Notes under the pieces: generated by a model
What the model saw: the letters and a program-made list of their open reading frames with translations, nothing else
Database searches by the model: none
Told to the model about the DNA's origin: nothing
Shown: positions 16,905 through 24,520 of the stretch, piece after piece
Layout of the letters: each line of letters starts with the position of its first letter
How positions within the stretch are numbered: position 1 is the stretch's first letter
Source: Sediminibacterium sp. KACHI17
GTDB lineage: Bacteria > Bacteroidota > Bacteroidia > Chitinophagales > Chitinophagaceae
NCBI RefSeq assembly: GCF_040362915.1
Contig: NZ_AP029612.1
Location: forward strand, 806,001-870,000
Length of the DNA: 64,000 nt
Reading direction: 5' to 3'
Program-made: the position numbers and the translations under genes

Positions 16905-18125
16905 TTGAACGAGCAATCACCCTATATTAAGAAAAGCTGGCAACATAGTTTATTTACCAATCTCACATTTTATGTGTTGATCGCCATCATTACCGGAATA
17001 CTGATTGGACATTACTTTCCGACCACAGCAATGAAGACAGAATGGATTGGAAAGACATTTGTTGACATCATCAAACTATTCATCGCTCCGATCATTTTCT
17101 TAACCATCGTACTCGGTATTAGTAGTATTGGTAACCTGAAGAAAGTAGGACGCATCGGAATCAAATCATTGATCTATTTTGAGATCGTCACCACTTTGGC
17201 ATTGGGTATTGGTATCGTTGTGGCATTGATTGTTCAGCCGGGTAATATCGATAGAACCGGATTACAATTGCAGGACGCAAGCAAGTATACCAACCAAGCC
17301 GGGAGTAGTTTCAGCTGGACAGCATTTTTCAAATCCAATCTCACTTTACAAGTACTGGCAGTAGCGATTATCATAGGTATCATTCTCAATTATTCCAAAC
17401 ACCGTCTTAAGATCATTCACTGGCTGGGGCGCGCAGCTCACTACGTTTTCCTTGCATTGAAATATGTCATGTACCTGGCACCACTCGGCGCTTTCGGTGG
17501 TATGGCATATACGATCGGAAAATTTGGTTTACAAACATTGGTGCCATTGGGAAAACTGATGGCCTGTGTATACCTGACCATGTTTCTTTTCATCTTCTTT
17601 ATTCTGGGAAGTATCATGCGTTATTATGGATTCAGCATCGTTTCCTTTTTAAAATCCATCAAAGAAGAATTATTGATCGTGTTGGGAACATCCTCTTCTG
17701 AAGCAGCACTTCCTTCCATTATGCGCAAGATGGAAAAAATGGGATGCAGTAAATCTGTTGTTGGACTCGTCATCCCCACCGGCTATTCTTTTAACCTGGA
17801 CGGCACTTCCATTTACTTATCCATGGCCGCTATTTTTCTGGCGCAACTATACAATATCCATTTAAGTCCGGGTGAATTACTCACCATCTTACTGGTACTG
17901 ATGCTCACTTCAAAAGGTGCGGCAGGTGTTACAGGCAGTGGCTTTATCGTATTGGCTTCTACTCTCGCGGCCATCAAAACCATTCCACTTGAAGGACTTG
18001 CATTCCTACTAGGTGTAGACAAATTCATGAGCGAAGCAAGGGCCATCACCAATATCATCGGCAATGGTGTAGCCACCTTAGTGATCGCGAAGAGTGAGAA
18101 GGAATATGTGGAGGAAATTGTTTGA
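16905..18125 (+). CDS. dctA: C4-dicarboxylate/amino acid:cation symporter (SDF/DAACS family)
   Basis: Inner-membrane secondary transporter of 406 residues. Signature stretches are the TSSSEAALPSIMRKM hairpin loop (about 265), GYSFNLDGTSIYLS (about 295), TSKGAAGVTGSGFIVLAST (about 345) and the ARAITNIIGNGVATLVI helix (about 385), which bind sodium or protons and the dicarboxylate. DctA-type (succinate, fumarate, malate) is favoured by the GAAGVTG loop, but glutamate/aspartate carriers share much of this. No ATG lies near the N terminus: a TTG at 16905 is used, 18 bases after TACCTTCA, a degenerate -7 box. Confidence 0.88.
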   Translation: MNEQSPYIKKSWQHSLFTNLTFYVLIAIITGILIGHYFPTTAMKTEWIGKTFVDIIKLFIAPIIFLTIVLGISSIGNLKKVGRIGIKSLIYFEIVTTLALGIGIVVALIVQPGNIDRTGLQLQDASKYTNQAGSSFSWTAFFKSNLTLQVLAVAIIIGIILNYSKHRLKIIHWLGRAAHYVFLALKYVMYLAPLGAFGGMAYTIGKFGLQTLVPLGKLMACVYLTMFLFIFFILGSIMRYYGFSIVSFLKSIKEELLIVLGTSSSEAALPSIMRKMEKMGCSKSVVGLVIPTGYSFNLDGTSIYLSMAAIFLAQLYNIHLSPGELLTILLVLMLTSKGAAGVTGSGFIVLASTLAAIKTIPLEGLAFLLGVDKFMSEARAITNIIGNGVATLVIAKSEKEYVEEIV

Positions 18126-18167
18126 TGACAGATGTCAGATTGCTGATAAAGAATGTCTGATTAGACT
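18126..18167 (+). repeat. Heptad-step tract, TGACAGA/TGTCAGA word
   Basis: Six consecutive 7-bp units (TGACAGA, TGTCAGA, TTGCTGA, TAAAGAA, TGTCTGA, TTAGACT) directly after the symporter stop codon. No complementary arm lies close by; the same word recurs at 21980 and, as complement, at 19001. Confidence 0.7.
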
Positions 18168-18170
18168 ACC

Positions 18171-18271
18171 CCGTCATCCTGAGCACCGCGAAGGATGGTA
18201 CGCAGATTTTTATGATAGGTTATGATTTTACTAATCGATCATAATCAATCATAAAAATCTGCGTCCTATCC
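18171..18271. repeat. Composite repeat: GTCATCCTGAGC module plus GCAGATTTTTATGAT hairpin (copy 2)
   Basis: Starts with GTCATCCTGAGCACCGCGAAGGAT and continues into a palindrome with AGGATGGTACGCAGATTTTT on the left and its near-complement on the right. A further module, GTCACCCTGAGTCGC with an internal TTTCTGAC/GTCAGAAA hairpin, lies at 18304-18352. Together they fill most of the spacer up to 18413, where I see no gene. Confidence 0.85.
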
Positions 18272-18303
18272 TACGCTCTTATTCCTTTACGTTCCCATCT
18301 TGT

Positions 18304-18352
18304 CACCCTGAGTCGCTTTCTGACGAAGTCAGAAACTGCGACGAAGGAGATG
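18304..18352. repeat. GTCACCCTGAG-type module with internal hairpin
   Basis: A GTCACCCTGAG start followed by a nested stem GTCGCTTTCTGAC / GTCAGAAACTGCGAC and GAAGGAGA. Related in sequence to the ends of the 112-bp palindromic units at 30421. Confidence 0.7.
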
Positions 18353-18413
18353 CACCACTAGCATGCTATGATTCCTTATAATAACCTGATATTCTTTTGA
18401 TCAAAGCGAAGAG

Positions 18414-18818
18414 TCAATATAGTCTTTCTAATACCCCTTTTCGCTTCACCAGATTTTTATAATCCCACTGAATATCGATTGCTTTTTTAAGCCAACGCTT
18501 TAGGTCTTTGGTATTGATATCTGCCACGGTGGCATATCTTTTTTCTGCCGCTTTGAATTTCCCTTCTTTTTGCAACCCCTCTTCATCGAATGATTGTCCA
18601 CTCCAGAACAACAAGCGTATCCCATCCTTCAATTTACTATACCCTACAATCGGATTCCCCTCCAGGAACCAAACTGGATGTGCATGCCAGATCTTACTCT
18701 CTGCTTTTTTCAATACGCCATCAATTTCTTTCGCTAGCAATTCACAGATAGATTGTTCAGCGGGTAACTGTTGTTGGTTATAAGAATGGATATCGGGATG
18801 CATAGATGTATTTTGCAT
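18414..18818 (-). CDS. DUF1801 family protein
   Basis: 134 residues. Characteristic stretches are KIWHAHPVWFLEGNPIVGYSKLKDGIRLLFWSGQSF and the C-terminal basic block LKRWLKKAIDIQWDYKNLVKRKG, matching the DUF1801 (YdhG/YjhG-like) fold, a small cytoplasmic family of unknown role. Start at 18818; a Met at residue 6 is an alternative. Flanked by repeat elements on both sides. Confidence 0.8.
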   Translation of the reverse strand: MQNTSMHPDIHSYNQQQLPAEQSICELLAKEIDGVLKKAESKIWHAHPVWFLEGNPIVGYSKLKDGIRLLFWSGQSFDEEGLQKEGKFKAAEKRYATVADINTKDLKRWLKKAIDIQWDYKNLVKRKGVLERLY

Positions 18819-18850
18819 TTAAGATACTAAAATTATTGTTGACCAAACGA

Positions 18851-18918
18851 AGGATGGAACGCAGATTTTCATGATAGGTTATGATCATAACACATCATAA
18901 AAATCTGCGTTCCATCCT
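18851..18918. repeat. GCAGATTTTTATGAT hairpin element (copy 3)
   Basis: Long palindrome with arms beginning AGGATGGAACGCAGATTTT and ending AAAATCTGCGTTCCATCCT; the outer GGAAC/GTTCC pairs differ from copy 2 (GGTAC/GTCC) yet remain paired, suggesting the hairpin is maintained. Confidence 0.88.
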
Positions 18919-19000
18919 ACTCGCTTATTCTCAGCGGTTAATATCAGCACAAAATCACAACAGAGGATGAGAGAAATATTTGATCAAAGCGACGAAGGCT

Positions 19001-19035
19001 ATCCCACATCTGCCATCTGCCATCCTACATCCTTA
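19001..19035 (+). repeat. Heptad-step tract, ATCTGCC word
   Basis: Five 7-bp units (ATCCCAC, ATCTGCC, ATCTGCC, ATCCTAC, ATCCTTA) running directly into the -7 box of the GH43 gene. Confidence 0.75.
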
Positions 19036-19041
19036 TATTTG
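19034..19041 (+). promoter_or_regulatory. -7 box (TATATTTG) for GH43 gene
   Basis: Perfect TAnnTTTG, 18 bases before the ATG at 19060, and overlapping the last heptad unit. Confidence 0.65.
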
Positions 19042-19059
19042 TTAACCATCAACACACCC

Positions 19060-20052
19060 ATGAAACAACTCATCTGCTACTCCCTACTCTGTCTATTCTT
19101 AGCCACCACACTCAATGCTCAACAGAAAGCCCCCGGCAATCCTGTCATCGAAGGTTGGTACGCTGATCCTGAAGGAGTGATCCTCAATAAACAATATTGG
19201 ATCTTCCCTACTTTCTCTGCCAAATACAAAGACCAGGTTTTCCTCGATGCCTTCTCCTCCAAAGATCTTGTGAACTGGACAAAACATCCCCGCGTACTGG
19301 ATACGTCTATCATCAAATGGGCGTATATGGCCATGTGGGCGCCGTCAATTGTTGAGAAAGACCATCGCTATTATGTATTCTTCTCTGCGAATGATATCCA
19401 AAGCAAAAAAAGAAACGGCAAGAATGATGATCACAATGGCGGAATTGGTATTGCTGTTGCTGACAAACCCGAAGGCCCTTATAAAGATCATTTAGGCAAA
19501 CCATTGATCAATCAATTTTACAATGATGCACAGCCGATCGATCAATATGTTTTTAAAGACACTGACGGACAATACTACATTATCTACGGTGGATGGGGAC
19601 GTTGTAATATCGGTAAACTCAATGCAGACTTTACCGCACTAGTGCCCTTCCCCAATGGATCATTGGTGCAGGAGATCACACCCAAAGGATATGTAGAAGG
19701 TCCTACCGCTTTTATTCGAAAAGGAACATACTATCTCATGTGGTCTGAAGGTGGATGGACAAATGGCACCTACAAAGTAGCCTATGCCAAATCTAATTCC
19801 ATCTTTGGTCCCTTTGAAAGAGAAGCTACGATACTAGAAGCCGATAGCAGCATTGCCACCGGCGCCGGACATCATTCTGTACTCAATATTCCCGGAACCG
19901 ATGAATGGTACATCGTATATCATCGCAGACCCATTCCCAATTTGGATAGAGATCATCGGGTAACTTGTATCGATCGATTGTACTTCAATGAAGATGGAAG
20001 TATTCGCCGTGTGAAGATGACGTTTGAAGGAGTCAGAAGGCGGATAGATTAA
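19060..20052 (+). CDS. Secreted glycoside hydrolase family 43 protein
   Basis: About 330 residues with a signal peptide (1-20, ending LNAQ). Five-bladed propeller features: catalytic base Asp in GWYADPEG (Asp36), MWAPSIVEKDHRYYVFFSAND, the pKa-modulating Asp in PIDQYVFKD (about 160) and the general acid in VEGPTAFIRKGTYYLMWSEGG (Glu about 212), plus GAGHHSVL. Likely arabinofuranosidase/xylosidase-type activity on plant polysaccharide side chains. The start at 19060 is preferred over an upstream in-frame ATG because it gives a clean signal peptide and sits 18 bases behind a promoter box. No SusC/D pair is adjacent. Confidence 0.9.
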   Translation: MKQLICYSLLCLFLATTLNAQQKAPGNPVIEGWYADPEGVILNKQYWIFPTFSAKYKDQVFLDAFSSKDLVNWTKHPRVLDTSIIKWAYMAMWAPSIVEKDHRYYVFFSANDIQSKKRNGKNDDHNGGIGIAVADKPEGPYKDHLGKPLINQFYNDAQPIDQYVFKDTDGQYYIIYGGWGRCNIGKLNADFTALVPFPNGSLVQEITPKGYVEGPTAFIRKGTYYLMWSEGGWTNGTYKVAYAKSNSIFGPFEREATILEADSSIATGAGHHSVLNIPGTDEWYIVYHRRPIPNLDRDHRVTCIDRLYFNEDGSIRRVKMTFEGVRRRID

Positions 20053-20069
20053 TAGCACATTCAACTACC

Positions 20070-20255
20070 CTGTCATCCTGAGCGCAGCAAAGGATGGGCG
20101 CAGCGAAGGATGAACGAAGCAAGGATCTCTAATATAAAAGTGTCTCGAAAAGTCACCCCGACGAAGGAGGGGTCTCACACCGCTAACAGGCATGTTTAAA
20201 TCAAAACAATTCGCAAACACGCCAGAGGTGAGAGAGGACTCTGCGGAAAAAAAAT
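20070..20255. repeat. Degenerate repeat cluster (GTCATCCTGAGC modules and half of the 112-bp palindrome)
   Basis: GTCATCCTGAGCGCAGCAAAGGATG modules are followed by GTCACCCCGACGAAGGAGGGG..., the left arm of the unit arrayed at 30421, an AT-rich loop, and a decayed right arm (GGTGAGAGAGGACTC). The remainder of the spacer (20256-20431) is very AT-rich with no gene; a small 7-bp stem GATTAGA/TCTAATC (20401-20422) lies just before the next start codon. Confidence 0.75.
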
Positions 20256-20431
20256 ACAATTAAGCATCTAAACATCAAAAGCATACATTCAACACACCAA
20301 ACACGTCATTAGTAGACTTTACAATTCAACACGGTCTTATACAATCACTTAAATTTCATAAAAACAATTCATTACAGTGTAACAATTATCAAGAGAAGTC
20401 GATTAGATAATAATGTCTAATCAAAATTTTA

Positions 20432-21862
20432 ATGATGCCTATTCAACTTAAAAAGCAACGAAAGAGAAATAAAAACCGTGTTTTATTATTTGCCCTTTTT
20501 GTGTCCTTCTTCTGTTCAAATATTTCTTCAATTGCGCAACAATCACCTCATATAACTGGCGATGTGCTCATCTCAACTAAAACAGGACAACTAACATGTA
20601 ACCTCACTATATCCCAATTACCAGATATTAAACATCAATATGAAATTCTGCTCAACAAAGGCATGAATATTAAATTCTTCAAAGACAGCACAGGCAAAGT
20701 ATTAACTTACTCCGGTTGGTACGATGGCAAAATGAGACGTGATGGTCAAATCTACAAACTGGGAATGTATGCAGACACCTTACCGTTACCATCAAAATTT
20801 TATGTCTCCTACACAGGAGGGTTTCCAGTATACACAGACACATTGCATTCATTTGATTTCAAAGGGTTAATTGCCTTTAATGGAAAAACTTTAAGAGCAG
20901 CAGAACAATCACTTTGGTATCCTGTAATCTATGACAAAATCAATGATAGAATGCTTGCTAATGTAACCTATGATTTACATGTTAAATGTACAGATTGTTC
21001 AAATATTTTTATGAATGGATCAGACCCGGTCACTTCGAATACCGCACAGGTTAGTTCATCTATCCCAACACCTCTTTTATTATTTATTGGTGATTATTCA
21101 GTAAAAAAAGAGAGTGGATTAACACTTCTCAATACCAACATTTCAAGTGCCGAACAAAAAGTTTTTACAAGTATTATAAAATCAATACAGGAATTTTATG
21201 TTAAGAAACTAAACTTACCATATACGCAAAATCTTGTTTTCCTAGAACACCAACCTATTAAACCCATGCATCCGAAGGCAACATGGGGTTTTGTAACATA
21301 CCCAACTTTTGCAATTGCAGGCAAAGGTTTCAATAGTCAAATTGATACTAAAACAAACAGATTTAATGACACAGCAACGCACAAGTTATATGCGCATGAA
21401 CTAGCTCACTATTATTTCGGAACTGTTCTAATGCCTAATGATAATTTATTTTGGTTTTTCTCCGAATCACTAGCAGAATATATGTCATTTAAAGCAACAG
21501 AACATTTTTATGGAAACTCCTATCGAAGAGCATATATGAAAATACCAGAAGAAACTTTTGCAAATTCGAGAGTGATCCCACTAAATAAGATCACTCATCC
21601 TGAACAAATATCAGCATTCTATAGATATACATATGCCCCATTTTTGATTGTTGGTCTTGAAAAGATCGTTGGTATTAATAAAATATATTCGTTCTTACAA
21701 GTAATACTCAATGAAAGAAATACAAAGACAGATTACGAATATTTCAAACAATGCGCATTAAAATCAGGCATCAGCAATGCAGAGTGGACTCAATTCGAAG
21801 AAGAGTTTATCAATGTAACCAACTGTAAAGATATTGTAATGAAATTACGTTATGATAAATGA
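20432..21862 (+). CDS. Secreted gluzincin (M1-like) peptidase
   Basis: 476 residues with an N-terminal hydrophobic signal (about 16-35). A canonical HExxH-18-E zinc site is present: HELAH (His322, Glu323, His326) and Glu345 in SESLAEYM. The preceding WGFVTYPTFAIAG strand occupies the place of the M1 substrate-binding edge, but no GAMEN motif is visible. The N-terminal half resembles an M1 beta domain. Substrate unknown. The gene and its upstream spacer are visibly richer in A and T than neighbours and use many AAA/ATA/TTA codons, suggesting later acquisition. Confidence 0.75.
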   Translation: MMPIQLKKQRKRNKNRVLLFALFVSFFCSNISSIAQQSPHITGDVLISTKTGQLTCNLTISQLPDIKHQYEILLNKGMNIKFFKDSTGKVLTYSGWYDGKMRRDGQIYKLGMYADTLPLPSKFYVSYTGGFPVYTDTLHSFDFKGLIAFNGKTLRAAEQSLWYPVIYDKINDRMLANVTYDLHVKCTDCSNIFMNGSDPVTSNTAQVSSSIPTPLLLFIGDYSVKKESGLTLLNTNISSAEQKVFTSIIKSIQEFYVKKLNLPYTQNLVFLEHQPIKPMHPKATWGFVTYPTFAIAGKGFNSQIDTKTNRFNDTATHKLYAHELAHYYFGTVLMPNDNLFWFFSESLAEYMSFKATEHFYGNSYRRAYMKIPEETFANSRVIPLNKITHPEQISAFYRYTYAPFLIVGLEKIVGINKIYSFLQVILNERNTKTDYEYFKQCALKSGISNAEWTQFEEEFINVTNCKDIVMKLRYDK

Positions 21863-21979
21863 AATAATCATCACTTTAACTTCAAAAGGATATAAGCGTA
21901 TAATATATAGGTGCTGCTATAAAGAACCACCAAGATAACTTATTGAAATTCTTAGCGCATCTTTTAAGAGATAAATAAA

Positions 21980-22021
21980 TGACAGATCGCAGATGACAAT
22001 TGTCGGATGTCTGATGATTGG
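21980..22021 (+). repeat. Heptad-step tract, TGACAGA word
   Basis: Six 7-bp units: TGACAGA, TCGCAGA, TGACAAT, TGTCGGA, TGTCTGA, TGATTGG. Followed within 10 bases by the composite repeat at 22030. The stretch 21863-21979 holds nothing I can name. Confidence 0.75.
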
Positions 22022-22029
22022 ACCAACCC

Positions 22030-22146
22030 CGTCATCCTGAGCGCAGCGAAGGATGAGCAAAGCGAAGGATAGAACGCAGATTTTTATGATGGGTTATGAT
22101 TTTTATTATCGATCATAATCAATCATAAAAATCTGCGTACTATCCT
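22030..22146. repeat. Composite repeat: GTCATCCTGAGC module plus GCAGATTTTTATGAT hairpin (copy 4)
   Basis: GTCATCCTGAGCGCAGCGAAGGAT is followed by AGCAAAGCGAAGGAT and a palindrome with AGGATAGAACGCAGATTTTT on the left and ATCTGCGTACTATCCT on the right. Same composite order as at 18171. It ends two bases before the stop codon of the hydrolase gene. Confidence 0.85.
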
Positions 22147-22147
22147 A

Positions 22148-23104
22148 CTAGATACCTAACACAAAACTCACCACCTCCGCCACCAACGCTTCACTCACCG
22201 GTAAAGAAGGATTACTATACGAGGCGATATTCTCTGCTTGTCCTCCTTCTACGATCTTCAATACGTGATTCATTTTTTGAATCACTACTTTCTTAGCGTT
22301 GGGTTTTGCCACTGCCAATGCATCCGCATCTGCAGTGGTGATCTGCAGATCATGGGTGCCTTGCACGATCAATACCGGGATATTCAGTTTTGTAATTTCT
22401 TTGATAGGATCATATTGAAACCAGGAGATCATATAAGGCTGTACACTGGGACGAAACAAAGAGAACAACATAGGCGATACATCAGTCACTGTTTTCCCCT
22501 GCACCAGACTATCGATGATACGATAAGAAGGATCTTTCACCATTGCAGGCTGTGTAGCCAATTGGTCTTTAAGAATACGATCTGCAGCTTTACCCGCACC
22601 GGCGATCGAAACAAATCCATCCGCTCTCCCATTGGCTGCAACCATACCGATCAATGAACCTTCACTATGACCGGCAACAATCACTTTTGAAAAACGGGAA
22701 TCTTTTTTCAGCAGCTCGATCCATGCAATGGCATCTTGTATATAATCATCAAAGCGAAGATCAGCTTCTTTTTTTCCGGCTGATGCACTGGCAGCAATCC
22801 CTCTTTTATCAAAACGAACACTGGCAATTCCTTTTGCAGCCAATCCCTGCGCCAACATGTGCAGACTTTCATTCTTCATCATCGGGTTATTGCCATTGCG
22901 GTCTGTTGGCCCGGAGCCGGCAATGATGAGCACCACAGGTACTTTTGAGGAAGCACCGGGCATGAGTAAGGTACCCATGATGTTGCCTGTTGGTGTGGTG
23001 AGGTTGAAAGGAGTGGATGTTGTATCGGTGTTCGGAGTTGCTTTAATAGACGTAAAGACAATTAGCGACAGTAAAAACAAGTATGCCTTTTTCATAAGGT
23101 TCAT
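22148..23104 (-). CDS. Secreted alpha/beta-hydrolase
   Basis: 318 residues with a signal peptide (about 1-22). Serine-hydrolase features: oxyanion-side IIAGSGPTDRNGNNP (about 60), the SVRFDKRG stretch, nucleophile GHSEG (Ser near 147), the acid region VLIVQGTHDLQI (about 247) and His in MNHVLK (about 278). This is the pattern of short-chain acyl esterase/peptidase-like hydrolases of the DLH-like group. Substrate unknown. Monocistronic between repeat elements. Confidence 0.85.
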   Translation of the reverse strand: MNLMKKAYLFLLSLIVFTSIKATPNTDTTSTPFNLTTPTGNIMGTLLMPGASSKVPVVLIIAGSGPTDRNGNNPMMKNESLHMLAQGLAAKGIASVRFDKRGIAASASAGKKEADLRFDDYIQDAIAWIELLKKDSRFSKVIVAGHSEGSLIGMVAANGRADGFVSIAGAGKAADRILKDQLATQPAMVKDPSYRIIDSLVQGKTVTDVSPMLFSLFRPSVQPYMISWFQYDPIKEITKLNIPVLIVQGTHDLQITTADADALAVAKPNAKKVVIQKMNHVLKIVEGGQAENIASYSNPSLPVSEALVAEVVSFVLGI

Positions 23105-23217
23105 TTAAGATGAATAAAGATCGGTATTTTCCCAGCATCGGCTTCATGAAAGAAGGATGGAACACAGATTTTGATGATTCTCATGATTGTTCATGATCTA
23201 TTCCGACGATCATAAAA

Positions 23218-23251
23218 AACTTTTGGAAAGTTTCGAAACTTTCCAAAAGTT
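23218..23251. repeat. Perfect 34-bp palindrome
   Basis: AACTTTTGGAAAGTTTC followed at once by its exact reverse complement. It abuts a degraded relative of the GCAGATTTTTATGAT element (23153-23216, right arm lost). No T-run follows, so operator, recombination site or cruciform rather than ordinary terminator. Confidence 0.85.
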
Positions 23252-23358
23252 CATTCGCACTTTGATGTAGCATTTCTAAACGTACTACTAAACACAATCA
23301 CTCTGGGTGTGTAACACGCAACGTCCCCTCGTACCTCGGAGACATTGCGAAGAAAGAA

Positions 23359-24318
23359 TCAGTCATTTTTCAGTCGTCGACTTTCATAAAAATTATCTGT
23401 ATAAGAGAAGTGAATATTGTGTTCAGAAATTCCATCATTCAGGTCCCTTATTTTTTGCTTTATGTGTTCTTCTGTTTTTGTTTCGAAATCATAGTCGCTC
23501 AGAATTATCAATTTATTATATTGGTCTTTAAGCCACTTGTATTTTTCGAACACTTCTACATTTTCAAAACTTACATCAAGTCCATTAATTATAACCTTAC
23601 GAACTTTCCTTAACGATTCAGCTAGTAATTCAGGAGTGATTTCAGTCCAACTTTCAATCACCTGATAATATATTAATTGGTGAAAGCCAACACAACCGTC
23701 CTCAAATCTATCTAAGTACTGGTGGTATGGATACCGACTTCTCTTTGTTTCTAATGGATAGTTTAATTCCTTCAATAATTTGTCAGAAAGTATAATTCTT
23801 GGATATTTTGCACTTCTTGTTTCTAGCATGAAAGCGTCTATTAATCCTTGTCCGAATACAGTCCCGTTGTCAATATGAATGATATTTCCAATTGTTAGTC
23901 CTCCACGAAAAAGAATGCCTTTTTCCAATAACACTGTCCCAATGTATGCCAGATTTACAATTAACGTTGAAGCCATTTCATTAATGTTCGAGTCAACACT
24001 AACAGAAACAACGATACTGTCCGAAAAGGAAGTTATATTTGTCTTTCCACGAAGGTCAAAATTGCTTACACCTTTCTTTTGAGCATCTTCTTCAATTTCC
24101 AAAAACTTTAAATCCCACTTTTCTGTCTTTTCCCAGTCCTTCAAATATTCAAGTACCAAATAGATTAACTCAATTTTGGAAGAGTCTGTCTCGGATTGCT
24201 TGACAATATCTTTGAAACCAAGAATGTCAATAAAAGCAATTAGTCTTCGTTCGTATTTTAAACCTTTTTTTGTCAAGTTGTCTATAGTTAGTTTGGTGAA
24301 CTCTTTAGCATTTTGCAT
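23359..24318 (-). CDS. Divergent class III nucleotidyl cyclase-like protein
   Basis: 319 residues, cytoplasmic, AT-rich. The order of motifs matches the class III cyclase core: FIDILGF (metal Asp31) for the usual FxDIxGF, SFSDSIVVSV (second metal Asp100), RGGLTIGNIIHIDNGTVFGQGLIDAFMLE (about 138-168), where class III enzymes have RxGIHxG...G..VN.A.RLE, and then YPRIILSD. The transition-state Asn/Arg pair is not clearly present, so activity and base choice are uncertain. No membrane or sensory domain. Start set at ATG 24318; an in-frame TTG lies 10 codons upstream. It sits downstream of the OLD-family gene on the same strand, 200 bases away. Function unknown; a defence role is inference from context. 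Confidence 0.6.
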   Translation of the reverse strand: MQNAKEFTKLTIDNLTKKGLKYERRLIAFIDILGFKDIVKQSETDSSKIELIYLVLEYLKDWEKTEKWDLKFLEIEEDAQKKGVSNFDLRGKTNITSFSDSIVVSVSVDSNINEMASTLIVNLAYIGTVLLEKGILFRGGLTIGNIIHIDNGTVFGQGLIDAFMLETRSAKYPRIILSDKLLKELNYPLETKRSRYPYHQYLDRFEDGCVGFHQLIYYQVIESWTEITPELLAESLRKVRKVIINGLDVSFENVEVFEKYKWLKDQYNKLIILSDYDFETKTEEHIKQKIRDLNDGISEHNIHFSYTDNFYESRRLKND

Positions 24319-24505
24319 AACGTTCTGGGCTTGGCGATGTTGAGGCAACAGCGTTTCGTAACGCTTGAACTAAAATTAAATATACTTACTAATGTTGATT
24401 GTGATTACAAAAGCTGAAAAGCGTTCTGTCGAGTTGGTGACGACAGGAAAATAATATTACAAAAGTTTAAGTTTATTCCGTCCCCCCAATATTGCCAAAC
24501 CTTTT

Positions 24506-24520
24506 GTTAGCTACGGTTTT
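24506..24520. repeat. Left inverted repeat flanking the OLD-family gene
   Basis: GTTAGCTACGGTTTT, which matches the complement of the sequence at 26247-26261 at 13 of 15 positions. It overlaps the stop codon of the OLD-family gene. Confidence 0.55.
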
